A stretch of DNA of 64,000 bases from Thalassospira povalilytica (lineage in GTDB: Bacteria > Pseudomonadota > Alphaproteobacteria > Rhodospirillales > Thalassospiraceae). The notes beneath the pieces were generated by a model. It had not been told where the DNA came from, ran no database searches, and saw nothing but the letters and a program-made list of their open reading frames with translations. The stretch is taken from contig NZ_PGTS01000001.1 in NCBI RefSeq assembly GCF_002844235.1, positions 186,001 to 250,000 on the forward strand, written 5' to 3'. How positions within the stretch are numbered: position 1 is the stretch's first letter; each line of letters opens with the position of its first letter. Below are positions 52,018-60,567 of this stretch, piece after piece. The position numbers and the translations under genes are program-made.

Positions 52018-54117
52018 TCAGGCGCGATACCCGATACGCAGGTTGCCCCACTGTTCGCCATTCACGATGATCGGGACATCGCATTCCTTCATGAAGACCA
52101 CACTGTCGCCCATGTCGCGGAAATAGGTCTGCAACAGGTGCGGTTTGGTGTTGCGCGCGGCGACCAGCCCGGCCCGGTCATCAAAGATCCGCCGGTTACG
52201 GCAATTGCCCATGTTCCAGGCGGCTTCGCCTGGGCGCTGCGGCTGGCTATAGATCTTGTTATGGGTCGGAAGATAGCCGTTAATATCCACACCGGCGGCA
52301 AACACGATATGCTTGTCCTTTTCAAGAATGGCTTCCTGAAGCGGGGTGAAATGCCGATCCGTGAACGGGATATAGGGCGTCATGAACTGTTTGGGGTCAC
52401 TGCCTTCGATCAGTTCATAGCGCGGATTGAACAGGTCTTCGTGCTTGATTTCATTATTGCGAAGGCCGTTCTCAAGCACCTTGGCCAGATCTTGTGACAG
52501 TTGTTTGCCAAGTTCGGCGATCTTGCTGTCGTGATCGTGGGTTTTCTTGAGGTGATTGAGAATGACCTGATTGGCTTTGTCGTCGACTTCGGTAAACTGA
52601 ACATGGGTTCCAAGTGCCGAAACGGCCTTGATCACGCCATGCAGAACCGTGCCATCCACCATGGTGATCGTGACGTGCTTGTTGCGATCCTTGTCACTGG
52701 CATCAATGCGCGCAAGCAATCCGGCCAGAGACATATCGGCGGTAACGCCATTGCGGACGTCACCATTTCCGAAATCGAATGAAAGATCGACCGCGATCGG
52801 GACGCGTTCTTCGTGACGCCGGTTTGCGCTTTCGGTACTGCGCAGCACCGTGCGGAACCGGCTTTCCATTTCATTGATGTCTTTGCGAATATTGGAAGCC
52901 AGAATGCGCAGGTTCTCGGCGGTTTCGCTGGCGTTTTGTGATTTCACGCTGGCCAGTTCGATATCACCGGAAATGCCCCGCATATGGGTTGATACTTCCT
53001 GTGCGCTTGTTGAAATTTCGGCGATTGCGGCAGTCTGCTGTTCGACCGATGCCGAAATATCCGCTGAAAGCTGGCTGACTTCATCAATCGCGCCACCGAT
53101 TCCTTCGATTGCGGTGACGGCTTCTGATGTTGCCCCTTGAATGGCTGTGATCTGGGAGTTGATATCAAGGATTGCCTTTTCGGTCTGTGTCGCAAGGTTT
53201 TTGACCTCGTTGGCGACCACAGCAAATCCTTTGCCGGCATCCCCGGCACGGGCGGCCTCGATCGTGGCGTTCAGTGCCAGCATTTTCGTCTGATCGGAAA
53301 TGCGTTTGACGATATCGACAACCTTGCCGATTTCACTGGCGGTCTCCGACAGGCTGTTCATCGTCTGGGATGTTTCCTGGGCGCGGATAACGGCCTGTCC
53401 GGCAATGTCGTTTGTTTTGTGGATGCGGTCGGCAATGCCATGGCTTGACGCCTGCAATTCCTCGGTCGCGGATGCGACCGTGGCAACGTTGCTGCTGGCG
53501 ACTTCCGTGGTGGCGGTAATGCGTTCGACCAGTTGCGACAATTCACCGGCATCACTTTCCATGGTTTGCGCCACATCGTTGGTGCGCCCGGCCTGAAAGC
53601 CGACTTCGGAAATGATGTTGTCGGTTTCGCGTTCGATGATCTCGGACATCGACTGGATTTCCGAGGATGCGCGATGCTGGGCGATCTGTTTTTGCTGATC
53701 AGCCATCAGGCAAGCCATATCAGCCATCAAAACACACCGTGCCGCATCATTAAGGGCAGGCGACGGTCGAATGCCCTTGGTCCGCGACGCCAGCGTGACG
53801 CAATTTGCTGCCGACTTGTAATAGGCAAGCACGATGGCATCGGGTGTCAGATTGGCGGTGGCTTCTGCCAAAACGTGTTTGGCAAAACACTGATTGAAAG
53901 CATCAGCAGAACCGGCAGATGCCATTGCCCGAAACTGCTGGGCAAGACCCGAGACAAGCGTCTGCGGCGCATTCCTGTCGACGCTGCTTTGTCCTGATCC
54001 AAGCAGTTCGGTCACCAGGCCTTCTGCGATCTGATCAGCATGCTGATCGAACAGGTCCTTGGCTTCACCTGTTCGCGCATAGATTGTGGTTTCCGGCATT
54101 GCAGAGGCGTAATTCAT
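52018..54117 (-). CDS. Soluble methyl-accepting chemotaxis protein with PilZ and C-terminal sensory domains
   Basis: This 699-residue chemoreceptor has no membrane segment. About residues 10-180 form a helical globin-like sensor region; residues about 190-450 form the MCP signalling domain, with tip [32 protein letters not shown] PilZ-like domain follows (RRHEERVPI, then [12 protein letters not shown]), suggesting c-di-GMP binding, and the C-terminus is a PAS/cache-like domain ([18 protein letters not shown] to [15 protein letters not shown]) of the kind seen in Magnetospirillum-type receptors. The start ATG at 54117 follows GGGGAG; the open frame extends to 54234. Confidence 0.88.
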   Translation of the reverse strand: MNYASAMPETTIYARTGEAKDLFDQHADQIAEGLVTELLGSGQSSVDRNAPQTLVSGLAQQFRAMASAGSADAFNQCFAKHVLAEATANLTPDAIVLAYYKSAANCVTLASRTKGIRPSPALNDAARCVLMADMACLMADQQKQIAQHRASSEIQSMSEIIERETDNIISEVGFQAGRTNDVAQTMESDAGELSQLVERITATTEVASSNVATVASATEELQASSHGIADRIHKTNDIAGQAVIRAQETSQTMNSLSETASEIGKVVDIVKRISDQTKMLALNATIEAARAGDAGKGFAVVANEVKNLATQTEKAILDINSQITAIQGATSEAVTAIEGIGGAIDEVSQLSADISASVEQQTAAIAEISTSAQEVSTHMRGISGDIELASVKSQNASETAENLRILASNIRKDINEMESRFRTVLRSTESANRRHEERVPIAVDLSFDFGNGDVRNGVTADMSLAGLLARIDASDKDRNKHVTITMVDGTVLHGVIKAVSALGTHVQFTEVDDKANQVILNHLKKTHDHDSKIAELGKQLSQDLAKVLENGLRNNEIKHEDLFNPRYELIEGSDPKQFMTPYIPFTDRHFTPLQEAILEKDKHIVFAAGVDINGYLPTHNKIYSQPQRPGEAAWNMGNCRNRRIFDDRAGLVAARNTKPHLLQTYFRDMGDSVVFMKECDVPIIVNGEQWGNLRIGYRA

Positions 54118-54249
54118 TGAAACGTCTCTCCCCTTTTCCCTAAAAGGCAATTGGGCCTGTTTTGCACAGATTTTTAGGCTTCTGTGTTTGCTTAATTTCA
54201 GTCTATCACCACAGGTAAGTGGTAAATATATCATACTTTAGGTTGATAT

Positions 54250-54279
54250 AGAAAAGCGGCCCGTCAAGGTTGACGGGCC
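54250..54279 (-). terminator. Terminator-like hairpin after the mcd gene
   Basis: A perfect 10-bp stem GGCCCGTCAA/TTGACGGGCC with a 2-nt loop (effectively larger after fraying) is followed on the minus strand by GCTTTTC. It lies about 75 bp past the mcd stop. Confidence 0.6.
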
Positions 54280-54353
54280 AAGTTTGCCCTCGTTGATCAC
54301 AGGGGCCACGGTTCGCAATGAAAATAAGGTTCGGCTTTCAATCTGTTAGCCGG

Positions 54354-56021
54354 TTATCGACCCAACAATCCGCGGGTCACAACTTGCGCCTGAATTTCGG
54401 CGGCACCTTCAAAAATGTTGAGGATACGGGCATCGCAAAGCACGCGACTGATCTGATATTCCAGCGCATAGCCATTGCCGCCATGAATCTGAAGCGCGTT
54501 ATCAGCATTTGACCAGGCAACCCGTGCCCCCAGAAGCTTCGCCATGCCCGCTTCAATGTCGCAGCGGATATCCTGATCTTTTTCAAGTGCCGAGAAATAG
54601 GTGAGCTGACGGGCAATCATGGTTTCAACAACCATCCATGCAACTTTGCCGTACACCCGAGGGAAGCTGAAAAGCGGTTTGGAAAACTGGACGCGATCCT
54701 TGGCGTAGCGCATGCCGATCTCAAGCGCGTTCTGGGCAACGCCGACAGCACGTGCGGCGGTTTGAATGCGGGCCGACTCAAAGGTTGCCATAAGTTGCTT
54801 GAAACCCTGGCCTTCTTCACCGCCCAGAAGGTTGGCGGTCGGGACTTCAAACCCGTCAAAGGAAAGCTCGTATTCCTTCATGCCGCGATACCCAAGAACC
54901 TCGATCTCACCACCAGACATGCCGTTGGCGGGGAACGGGTCGTCATCGGTGCCGCGCGGCTTTTCGGCCAGAAGCATCGACAACCCGCGATAGCCGGCCT
55001 CATCAGGGTTGGTGCGCGTCAAAAGCGTCATCAGATCGGATCGTGCCGCATGGGTGATCCATGTCTTGTTCCCGGTCACCTTATAGGTGTCGCCATCCTT
55101 GATCGCGCGTGTGCGCAGATGGGCAAGGTCGGAGCCGTTATTGGGTTCGGTAAAGACCGCCGTTGGCAAGATTTCACCCGATGCCAGTTTGGGCAGGTAA
55201 TGTTCCTTTTGTTCATCCGTGCCGCCAAGGCGGATCAGTTCCGCAGCGATTTCGGAACGGGTACCAAGCGATCCCACCCCGATATAGCCGCGTGACAGTT
55301 CTTCGGTCACGACACACATCGCGGTTTTGCCCATGCCAAGTCCGCCGAATTCTTCGGGGATGGTCAGGCCGAAAACGCCGAGTTCCGACATTTCAGTCAC
55401 GATTTCAATCGGGATCAGCTCGTCGCGTTCATGCCAGCCATGGGCATGGGGCGTTACTTTTTCTTCGACAAACCGCCGGAACTGGTCGCGGACAAGATCC
55501 AGTGTTTCGTCTTCCAGTCCGGTTTCGCCAAAGCGACCGGTATCAAGACTGTCTTCGATTTCAGTGGCAATGGCGCGGCGCGCAGCGTCAGAATTACCAT
55601 GGGCTGACAGAACAGAAACCGCACGACTTGAACAGAAGGTCTGAATATCGGTTTCGGAAACACCCAGTGTGGTCAGACGAATGATTTCTCCCTGCGACAT
55701 CGGAATGCCGCCCTTGATCTGGGCAAGATATTCGCCAAAGGCGACTTGCAGGATCAGGGTTTCAAGATGCCCGCGTTTGCCCTGTGTGACCAGCCTGTCC
55801 GACCATGCCTTCATCTGTTGAAGGGCGGTGACATAGGTCGTGAACCAGGCAAAGCCATGGGCGGCAAACTGATGTTCGTCAAAGGCATTGGCATCAATAC
55901 GGCCATCAATGGTGACCCGGGCGCGAATGGCATTTTCGGTGGCATCATAAAGCGATGCCAGTGCAGCCAGTGCATCGTCGCAAAGCTGGTCAAGATCAGG
56001 AAGCAGGGCGGTATCAGTCAT
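54354..56021 (-). CDS. mcd: Methylsuccinyl-CoA dehydrogenase (acyl-CoA dehydrogenase family)
   Basis: This FAD-dependent acyl-CoA dehydrogenase of 555 residues carries about 130 extra N-terminal residues before the core. Core motifs include LTIPEEFGGLGMGKTAMCVVTEELSRGYIGVGSLGTRSEIA, TEPNNGSDLAHLRTRA, VTGNKTWITHAARSDLM and the C-terminal LQIHGGNGYALEYQISRVLCDARILNIFEGAAEIQAQVVTRGLLG. It directly follows ccr on the same strand, the signature context of the ethylmalonyl-CoA pathway, and oxidises (2S)-methylsuccinyl-CoA to mesaconyl-C1-CoA using ETF. The ATG at 56021 is preferred; the frame extends to 56147. Confidence 0.9.
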   Translation of the reverse strand: MTDTALLPDLDQLCDDALAALASLYDATENAIRARVTIDGRIDANAFDEHQFAAHGFAWFTTYVTALQQMKAWSDRLVTQGKRGHLETLILQVAFGEYLAQIKGGIPMSQGEIIRLTTLGVSETDIQTFCSSRAVSVLSAHGNSDAARRAIATEIEDSLDTGRFGETGLEDETLDLVRDQFRRFVEEKVTPHAHGWHERDELIPIEIVTEMSELGVFGLTIPEEFGGLGMGKTAMCVVTEELSRGYIGVGSLGTRSEIAAELIRLGGTDEQKEHYLPKLASGEILPTAVFTEPNNGSDLAHLRTRAIKDGDTYKVTGNKTWITHAARSDLMTLLTRTNPDEAGYRGLSMLLAEKPRGTDDDPFPANGMSGGEIEVLGYRGMKEYELSFDGFEVPTANLLGGEEGQGFKQLMATFESARIQTAARAVGVAQNALEIGMRYAKDRVQFSKPLFSFPRVYGKVAWMVVETMIARQLTYFSALEKDQDIRCDIEAGMAKLLGARVAWSNADNALQIHGGNGYALEYQISRVLCDARILNIFEGAAEIQAQVVTRGLLGR

Positions 56022-56185
56022 TGGCTTGGTCCTTTGCCCGGCAATCGTGTGGGGCGATTGCACTGGTCGAAAACGGATATCTTGGTCGAAAAGGGTGGTG
56101 GCACCCCGCACGCGGATCGGGCGAGAACGCGCTTGGGGTGCCAGCAATCAGTCAAAGGCCGGGACGGCTGCGCCCCGATGTGGGA

Positions 56186-57466
56186 TTAACCTTCGACTGC
56201 TTCTTCAAGGGTGCGCATGCCCGGCCGCTTGGCCTGAACCAGAACCGCCATGTTCCCCGGTTTATGTTCGTTGCGCATCATTTTCATATGTGCGCGCGGA
56301 ATGTCTTCCCAACTGAAAACTTCGGACATGCTGGGATCAAGGCGGCGCTCGATCACCAGTTTGTTGGCCTGTGCCGCCTGTTTCAGGTTGGCAAAGTGGC
56401 TGCCCTGAATGCGTTTCTGGCGCATCCAGACGAAACGCGCATCAAAGGTCAGGTTAAACCCGGTTGTCCCGGCACAGAACACGACCATGCCGCCACGTTT
56501 CACCACGTTGCACGATACCGGGAAAGTTTGTTCGCCCGGATGTTCAAAGACGATATCAACGTCATTGCCCTTGCCGGTGATTTCCCAGATCGCTTTGCCG
56601 AATTTGCGGACTTCTTTCATATAGTCGCCAAATTCCGGACCATTGACCGTGGGAAGCTGGCCCCAGCAATTGAAATCCTTGCGATTGATGACGGCCTTGG
56701 CCCCAAGTCCAAGGACAAAGTCGCGCTTTGATTCGTCTGAAATCACCCCGATCGCATTGGCCCCGGCGGTGGTGATCAACTGGATCGCCATGGAGCCAAG
56801 TCCCCCGGACGCCCCCCAGACCAGAACATTATGCCCCGGACGCAGGATATGCGGGCGATGCCCGAACAACATGCGGTACGCGGTGGCAAGGGTCAGCGTG
56901 TAGCACGCACTTTCTTCCCAAGTCAGATGTTTGGGGCGCGGCATCAATTGCTGTGCCTGGACACAGGTGAACTGGGCGAATGACCCATCCGGGGTTTCAT
57001 AGCCCCAGATGCGCTGGGTCGGGGACAGCATCGGATCGCCGCCGTTACATTCTTCGTCGTCGCCATCATCCTGATTGCAATGAATGACGACTTCATCGCC
57101 GACCTTCCAGCGGGTAACTTTTGACCCGACCGCCCAAACAATGCCCGAGGCATCAGACCCGGCAATATGGAACGGGCAGTCATGGGAATTGAAAACCGAG
57201 ATCGGTTTGCCAAGGGACGCCCAGATACCGTTGTAATTGACGCCCGCCGCCATCACGAGAACCAGCACCTCGTGGCTGTCTGGCTGGGTGACCGGCAGAA
57301 CTTCACATTGCATGGCGGTATCGGGTTCGCCGTGGCGTTCTTCGCGAATCGCCCATGCATACATATTTTTGGGCACATGACCCAGCGGCGGGATTTCGCC
57401 GATTTCATAAAGATCTTTTTCTTCCTGACCGCCACGGAAAGGCAGCACTTCAGCAGTGGTGTTCAT
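56186..57466 (-). CDS. ccr: Crotonyl-CoA carboxylase/reductase
   Basis: Ccr reductively carboxylates crotonyl-CoA to ethylmalonyl-CoA with NADPH and CO2, the key step of the ethylmalonyl-CoA pathway. It is an MDR-family protein of 426 residues: MYAWAIREERHGEP, the GROES-like domain with GVNYNGIWASLGKPI and HNCPFHIAGSDASGIV-type HDCPFHIAGSDASGIVW, and Rossmann NVLVWGASGGLGSMAIQL. The ATG at 57466 has AAGGAG 8 bp upstream; a GTG at 57475 is less likely. It is divergent from ecm and cotranscribed with mcd. Confidence 0.95.
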   Translation of the reverse strand: MNTTAEVLPFRGGQEEKDLYEIGEIPPLGHVPKNMYAWAIREERHGEPDTAMQCEVLPVTQPDSHEVLVLVMAAGVNYNGIWASLGKPISVFNSHDCPFHIAGSDASGIVWAVGSKVTRWKVGDEVVIHCNQDDGDDEECNGGDPMLSPTQRIWGYETPDGSFAQFTCVQAQQLMPRPKHLTWEESACYTLTLATAYRMLFGHRPHILRPGHNVLVWGASGGLGSMAIQLITTAGANAIGVISDESKRDFVLGLGAKAVINRKDFNCWGQLPTVNGPEFGDYMKEVRKFGKAIWEITGKGNDVDIVFEHPGEQTFPVSCNVVKRGGMVVFCAGTTGFNLTFDARFVWMRQKRIQGSHFANLKQAAQANKLVIERRLDPSMSEVFSWEDIPRAHMKMMRNEHKPGNMAVLVQAKRPGMRTLEEAVEG

Positions 57467-57757
57467 GGCCTTCACTCCTTCTTCAGGGTCGATCCGGATA
57501 GCAGGGTAATAAAATTACCTATGCTGCGTTGCGGTCGACGAAACCTCCAAGCCACAGAATTTGTTTTATTTTCCCTGGGCATTTCCCGGATTTCTGCGGT
57601 TTGTATGCAGAATGAACCGAGGCGATATTTGTTTTCGCTTTTATCGCGTTGCACAAATTGTTATATAATTACTCAAGTGATGTCTAGTAGATAATTTAAT
57701 AACGTTCATGCGTAATTATCGAAAAGTCAAAAGGTAATAAAAATACAAGAGGTCGTG
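57467..57757. other. Divergent control region between ccr and ecm
   Basis: This 291-bp region holds the promoters for the ccr-mcd and ecm transcripts. It includes a perfect inverted repeat GGTAAT-AAA-ATTACC at 57505-57519, about 39 bp upstream of the ccr start, and a looser repeat GATAATT/AATTATC (57690-57720) near ecm. The right half is AT-rich. A TetR-type regulator (CcrR) controls ccr in Methylobacterium; no such gene is adjacent here. Confidence 0.5.
57505..57519. promoter_or_regulatory. Operator-like inverted repeat upstream of ccr
   Basis: GGTAAT-AAA-ATTACC is a perfect 6-bp inverted repeat with a 3-bp spacer, 39-53 bp upstream of the ccr start codon on the minus strand. The position suits a repressor or activator site; the binder is unknown. 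Confidence 0.4.
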
Positions 57758-59818
57758 ATGTCGATGGAAAATAAGCGCAGCGCAGCAAAGCAGGATCGTG
57801 ATCGGCCCTGGCTGATCCGGACATATGCGGGGCATAGCTCGGCCTCGGCTTCCAATGCCCTGTATCGTCAAAACCTGGCCAAGGGGCAGACGGGGCTTTC
57901 CGTCGCATTCGATTTGCCGACCCAGACCGGATACGATTCGGACCATATTTTGGCACGTGGTGAAGTGGGTAAGGTCGGGGTGCCGGTCGCCCACCTTGGG
58001 GACATGATGACGCTGTTTGACGGCATCCCGCTTGATCAGATGAATACATCGATGACGATCAACGCCCCGGCGGCCTGGCTTTTGTCACTTTATATTGCGG
58101 TTGCCGAAAAGCAGGGAACAGCGCGCGACAGCCTTCAGGGCACGACCCAGAACGACATCATCAAGGAATATCTGTCACGCGGGACATATATCTTCCCGCC
58201 TGCACCCAGCCTGAAACTGATTACCGACGTTGCGGCATTTACCTATCGCGAGGTGCCGAAATGGAATCCGATGAATGTGTGTTCGTACCATCTGCAGGAA
58301 GCCGGGGCGACGGCGGAACAGGAATTGGCCTATGCACTGGCAACGGCGATTGCGGTTCTTGATGCGGTTCGCGATTCGGGTCAGGTCCCCGAAGAAGACT
58401 TTGCCAAGGTTGTCGGGCGTATTTCATTTTTTGTGAATGCCGGTATTCGCTTTGTGACCGAGATCTGCAAGATGCGGGCATTCTGCGAACTTTGGGATGA
58501 AATCACGCAGGATCGCTATGGCATTGAAGATGCCAAATATCGCCGGTTCCGGTATGGGGTGCAGGTCAATTCGCTGGGCCTGACCGAACAGCAGCCGGAA
58601 AACAACGTCTATCGCATCCTGATCGAAATGCTGGCAGTGGTGCTTTCCAAGAATGCGCGTGCGCGTGCGGTTCAATTGCCCGCCTGGAACGAGGCGCTTG
58701 GGCTCCCGCGTCCGTGGGATCAGCAATGGTCACTGCGCCTGCAACAGATCATGGCCTATGAAACCGATCTTCTGGAATATGAGGATCTGTTTGACGGCAA
58801 TCCGGCGATTGAGCGCAAGGTCGGTGCCCTTAAGGAAGGGGCGCGCGCGGAACTGGCAAAGATCGATGCCATGGGGGGCGCGATTGCGGCTGTTGATCGC
58901 GGGTACATGAAGCAGGAACTGGTGCGTTCCAACGCCCGCCGTCTGGCGGATATCGAAAGCGGACTGACCAAAGTGATCGGTGTGAATGCCTTTACCGAAA
59001 CCGAACCATCGCCGCTGACATCAGGTGAAAAATCGATCCTGACGGTCGATGACATGGCCGAGCAGGAGCAGATCGAAAAACTCAAAGCTTGGCGCTCGGA
59101 CCGTGATCAGGCGACGGTCACCAAGAATCTTGAGGCCCTTAAATCCGCCGCCAGCGAAGGGCGCAACATCATGGAAAGTTCGATCGCCTGTGCCCATGCC
59201 GGTGTCACGACCGGGGAATGGTCGGAAACGCTTCGCGATGTATTTGGCGAATATCGTGCACCGACCGGTATTACGTCGATGATTGTCACGGGCGATGCAC
59301 AGGACATCCAGACCCTTCGTGACCGGGTTGATGAAGTGTCTGACAAGCTTGGCGAACGCATGAAAATGCTGGTGGGGAAACCGGGGCTGGATGGTCATTC
59401 CAACGGTGCGGAACAGATCGCGGTCAAGGCCGGAGACGCCGGTATCGAAGTTCTTTACGAGGGCATTCGCTGGACACCCGATGCACTGGTTCGCAATGCA
59501 ATTGACGAAGGAGCCCATGTAATCGGGCTTTCGATCCTGTCGGGGTCGCATGTGCCATTGGTGCGCGAAGTGGTCAATGGCTTGCGCGCAGAAGGGGCCG
59601 GTCACATCCCCGTCGTGGTCGGCGGGATCATCCCCGAGGCCGATATGCTGGTTTTGCGGCAAATGGGGGTGGCAGCCGTCTACACGCCCAAGGATTATCA
59701 ACTGGTCCGGGTGATTTCCGAGATTGTCGATCTTGTTGATCGCAAGTCGTCGGACCGCCCATCGTCAACGGGCACGCACCCAAATGATGATGCCGGGCGC
59801 AGCGCAACGGTGTATTAG
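57758..59818 (+). CDS. ecm: Ethylmalonyl-CoA mutase
   Basis: Ecm is a B12-dependent acyl-CoA mutase that turns (2R)-ethylmalonyl-CoA to (2S)-methylsuccinyl-CoA, between Ccr and Mcd. The 686-residue protein has the substrate-binding barrel (RTYAGHSSASASNALYRQNLAKGQTGLSVAFDLPTQTGYDSDH) and the C-terminal B12-binding domain with DGHSNGAEQ (DxHxxG) and LSILSGSHVPLVREVV. Assignment as Ecm rather than methylmalonyl-CoA mutase rests on divergent ccr-mcd and single-chain form. The ATG at 57758 follows an AGAGG site; a GTG at 57755 overlaps it. Confidence 0.92.
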   Translation: MSMENKRSAAKQDRDRPWLIRTYAGHSSASASNALYRQNLAKGQTGLSVAFDLPTQTGYDSDHILARGEVGKVGVPVAHLGDMMTLFDGIPLDQMNTSMTINAPAAWLLSLYIAVAEKQGTARDSLQGTTQNDIIKEYLSRGTYIFPPAPSLKLITDVAAFTYREVPKWNPMNVCSYHLQEAGATAEQELAYALATAIAVLDAVRDSGQVPEEDFAKVVGRISFFVNAGIRFVTEICKMRAFCELWDEITQDRYGIEDAKYRRFRYGVQVNSLGLTEQQPENNVYRILIEMLAVVLSKNARARAVQLPAWNEALGLPRPWDQQWSLRLQQIMAYETDLLEYEDLFDGNPAIERKVGALKEGARAELAKIDAMGGAIAAVDRGYMKQELVRSNARRLADIESGLTKVIGVNAFTETEPSPLTSGEKSILTVDDMAEQEQIEKLKAWRSDRDQATVTKNLEALKSAASEGRNIMESSIACAHAGVTTGEWSETLRDVFGEYRAPTGITSMIVTGDAQDIQTLRDRVDEVSDKLGERMKMLVGKPGLDGHSNGAEQIAVKAGDAGIEVLYEGIRWTPDALVRNAIDEGAHVIGLSILSGSHVPLVREVVNGLRAEGAGHIPVVVGGIIPEADMLVLRQMGVAAVYTPKDYQLVRVISEIVDLVDRKSSDRPSSTGTHPNDDAGRSATVY

Positions 59819-59825
59819 GCGGCCT

Positions 59826-60494
59826 TTATCCCGCTGAAAATGCCAGAATCTGGCTGATCTGGGTTAAGGGTCGGCCGGATTCCTTGTGCCAGTGGTCAAG
59901 GGCGGCCTGGACCGATGCGAAATCCTTGTTCGATGACGGCATCTTGGTAACCACGCCTTCGGTCTTTAGTGCCTTGATGACGTCGTTGGAGAAAATTGGC
60001 GTGTCCATGCCAATACGGCGCAGGGCAACTTGCCCGGTTTTGCCGCCAAGCCGTGATCCGCCTTTGTGGACAAGGCGCAAATTGTCGCAATAATCGGGAA
60101 GTTTCCAACTGGCAAAGAATGCGCCGACTGATCCATGGTTGTCGGCAAGGTCGCGCAGGAAGCGGGCATTTTCCCCAATTGATTTGATCTTTGGCCCATG
60201 GGCGACAATCCCGTCGACCTTAAGCAGGCGTTCGACATCTTCGTCATGCATCATCGACAGTCGGCCGATATCAAAACCGTCAAAGACTTCTTCAAACCGT
60301 GGCCATTTGTTTTCAATCACTTTCCAGCTGAAACCGGCCTGAAAAACCGATTTGCTGAATTCTGACAGCCAGCGATCATTGGCAATCGCGGCGATTTCAT
60401 TGCGTGGTCTGGGGGTGACTAGGGCCGCGGAAAGTGCGGCTTCGCTTCCTTTGCGGGCGATGGCGGCTTGTTCTATTTCGGGAAACGGGCGCAT
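59826..60494 (-). CDS. DNA-3-methyladenine glycosylase I (Tag) family protein
   Basis: This 222-residue protein belongs to the HhH-GPD-like Tag family that removes 3-methyladenine from alkylated DNA. It has the core WLSEFSKSVFQAGFSWKVIENKWPRFEEVFDGFDIGRLSMM, and the FLRDLADNHGSVGAFFASW region. The Cys residues of the Tag zinc snap at the protein ends are not visible, so this is a Tag-like subfamily common in alphaproteobacteria and its activity is less certain. It converges with ecm, 8 bp away. Confidence 0.82.
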   Translation of the reverse strand: MRPFPEIEQAAIARKGSEAALSAALVTPRPRNEIAAIANDRWLSEFSKSVFQAGFSWKVIENKWPRFEEVFDGFDIGRLSMMHDEDVERLLKVDGIVAHGPKIKSIGENARFLRDLADNHGSVGAFFASWKLPDYCDNLRLVHKGGSRLGGKTGQVALRRIGMDTPIFSNDVIKALKTEGVVTKMPSSNKDFASVQAALDHWHKESGRPLTQISQILAFSAG

Positions 60495-60514
60495 GGAGTG
60501 TCTTGTCCCTTGAA

Positions 60515-60549
60515 CGAAAAAACAGCCAAAGCAATGCCAAGGCTGTTTT
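60515..60549 (-). terminator. Intrinsic terminator after the GGDEF/EAL gene
   Basis: A 9-bp stem AAAACAGCC/GGCTGTTTT with an internal hairpin in the loop is followed on the minus strand by TTTTTTCG. It lies 19 bp beyond the stop codon. Confidence 0.75.
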
Positions 60550-60567
60550 CAAGAATATCGGGTGTGA

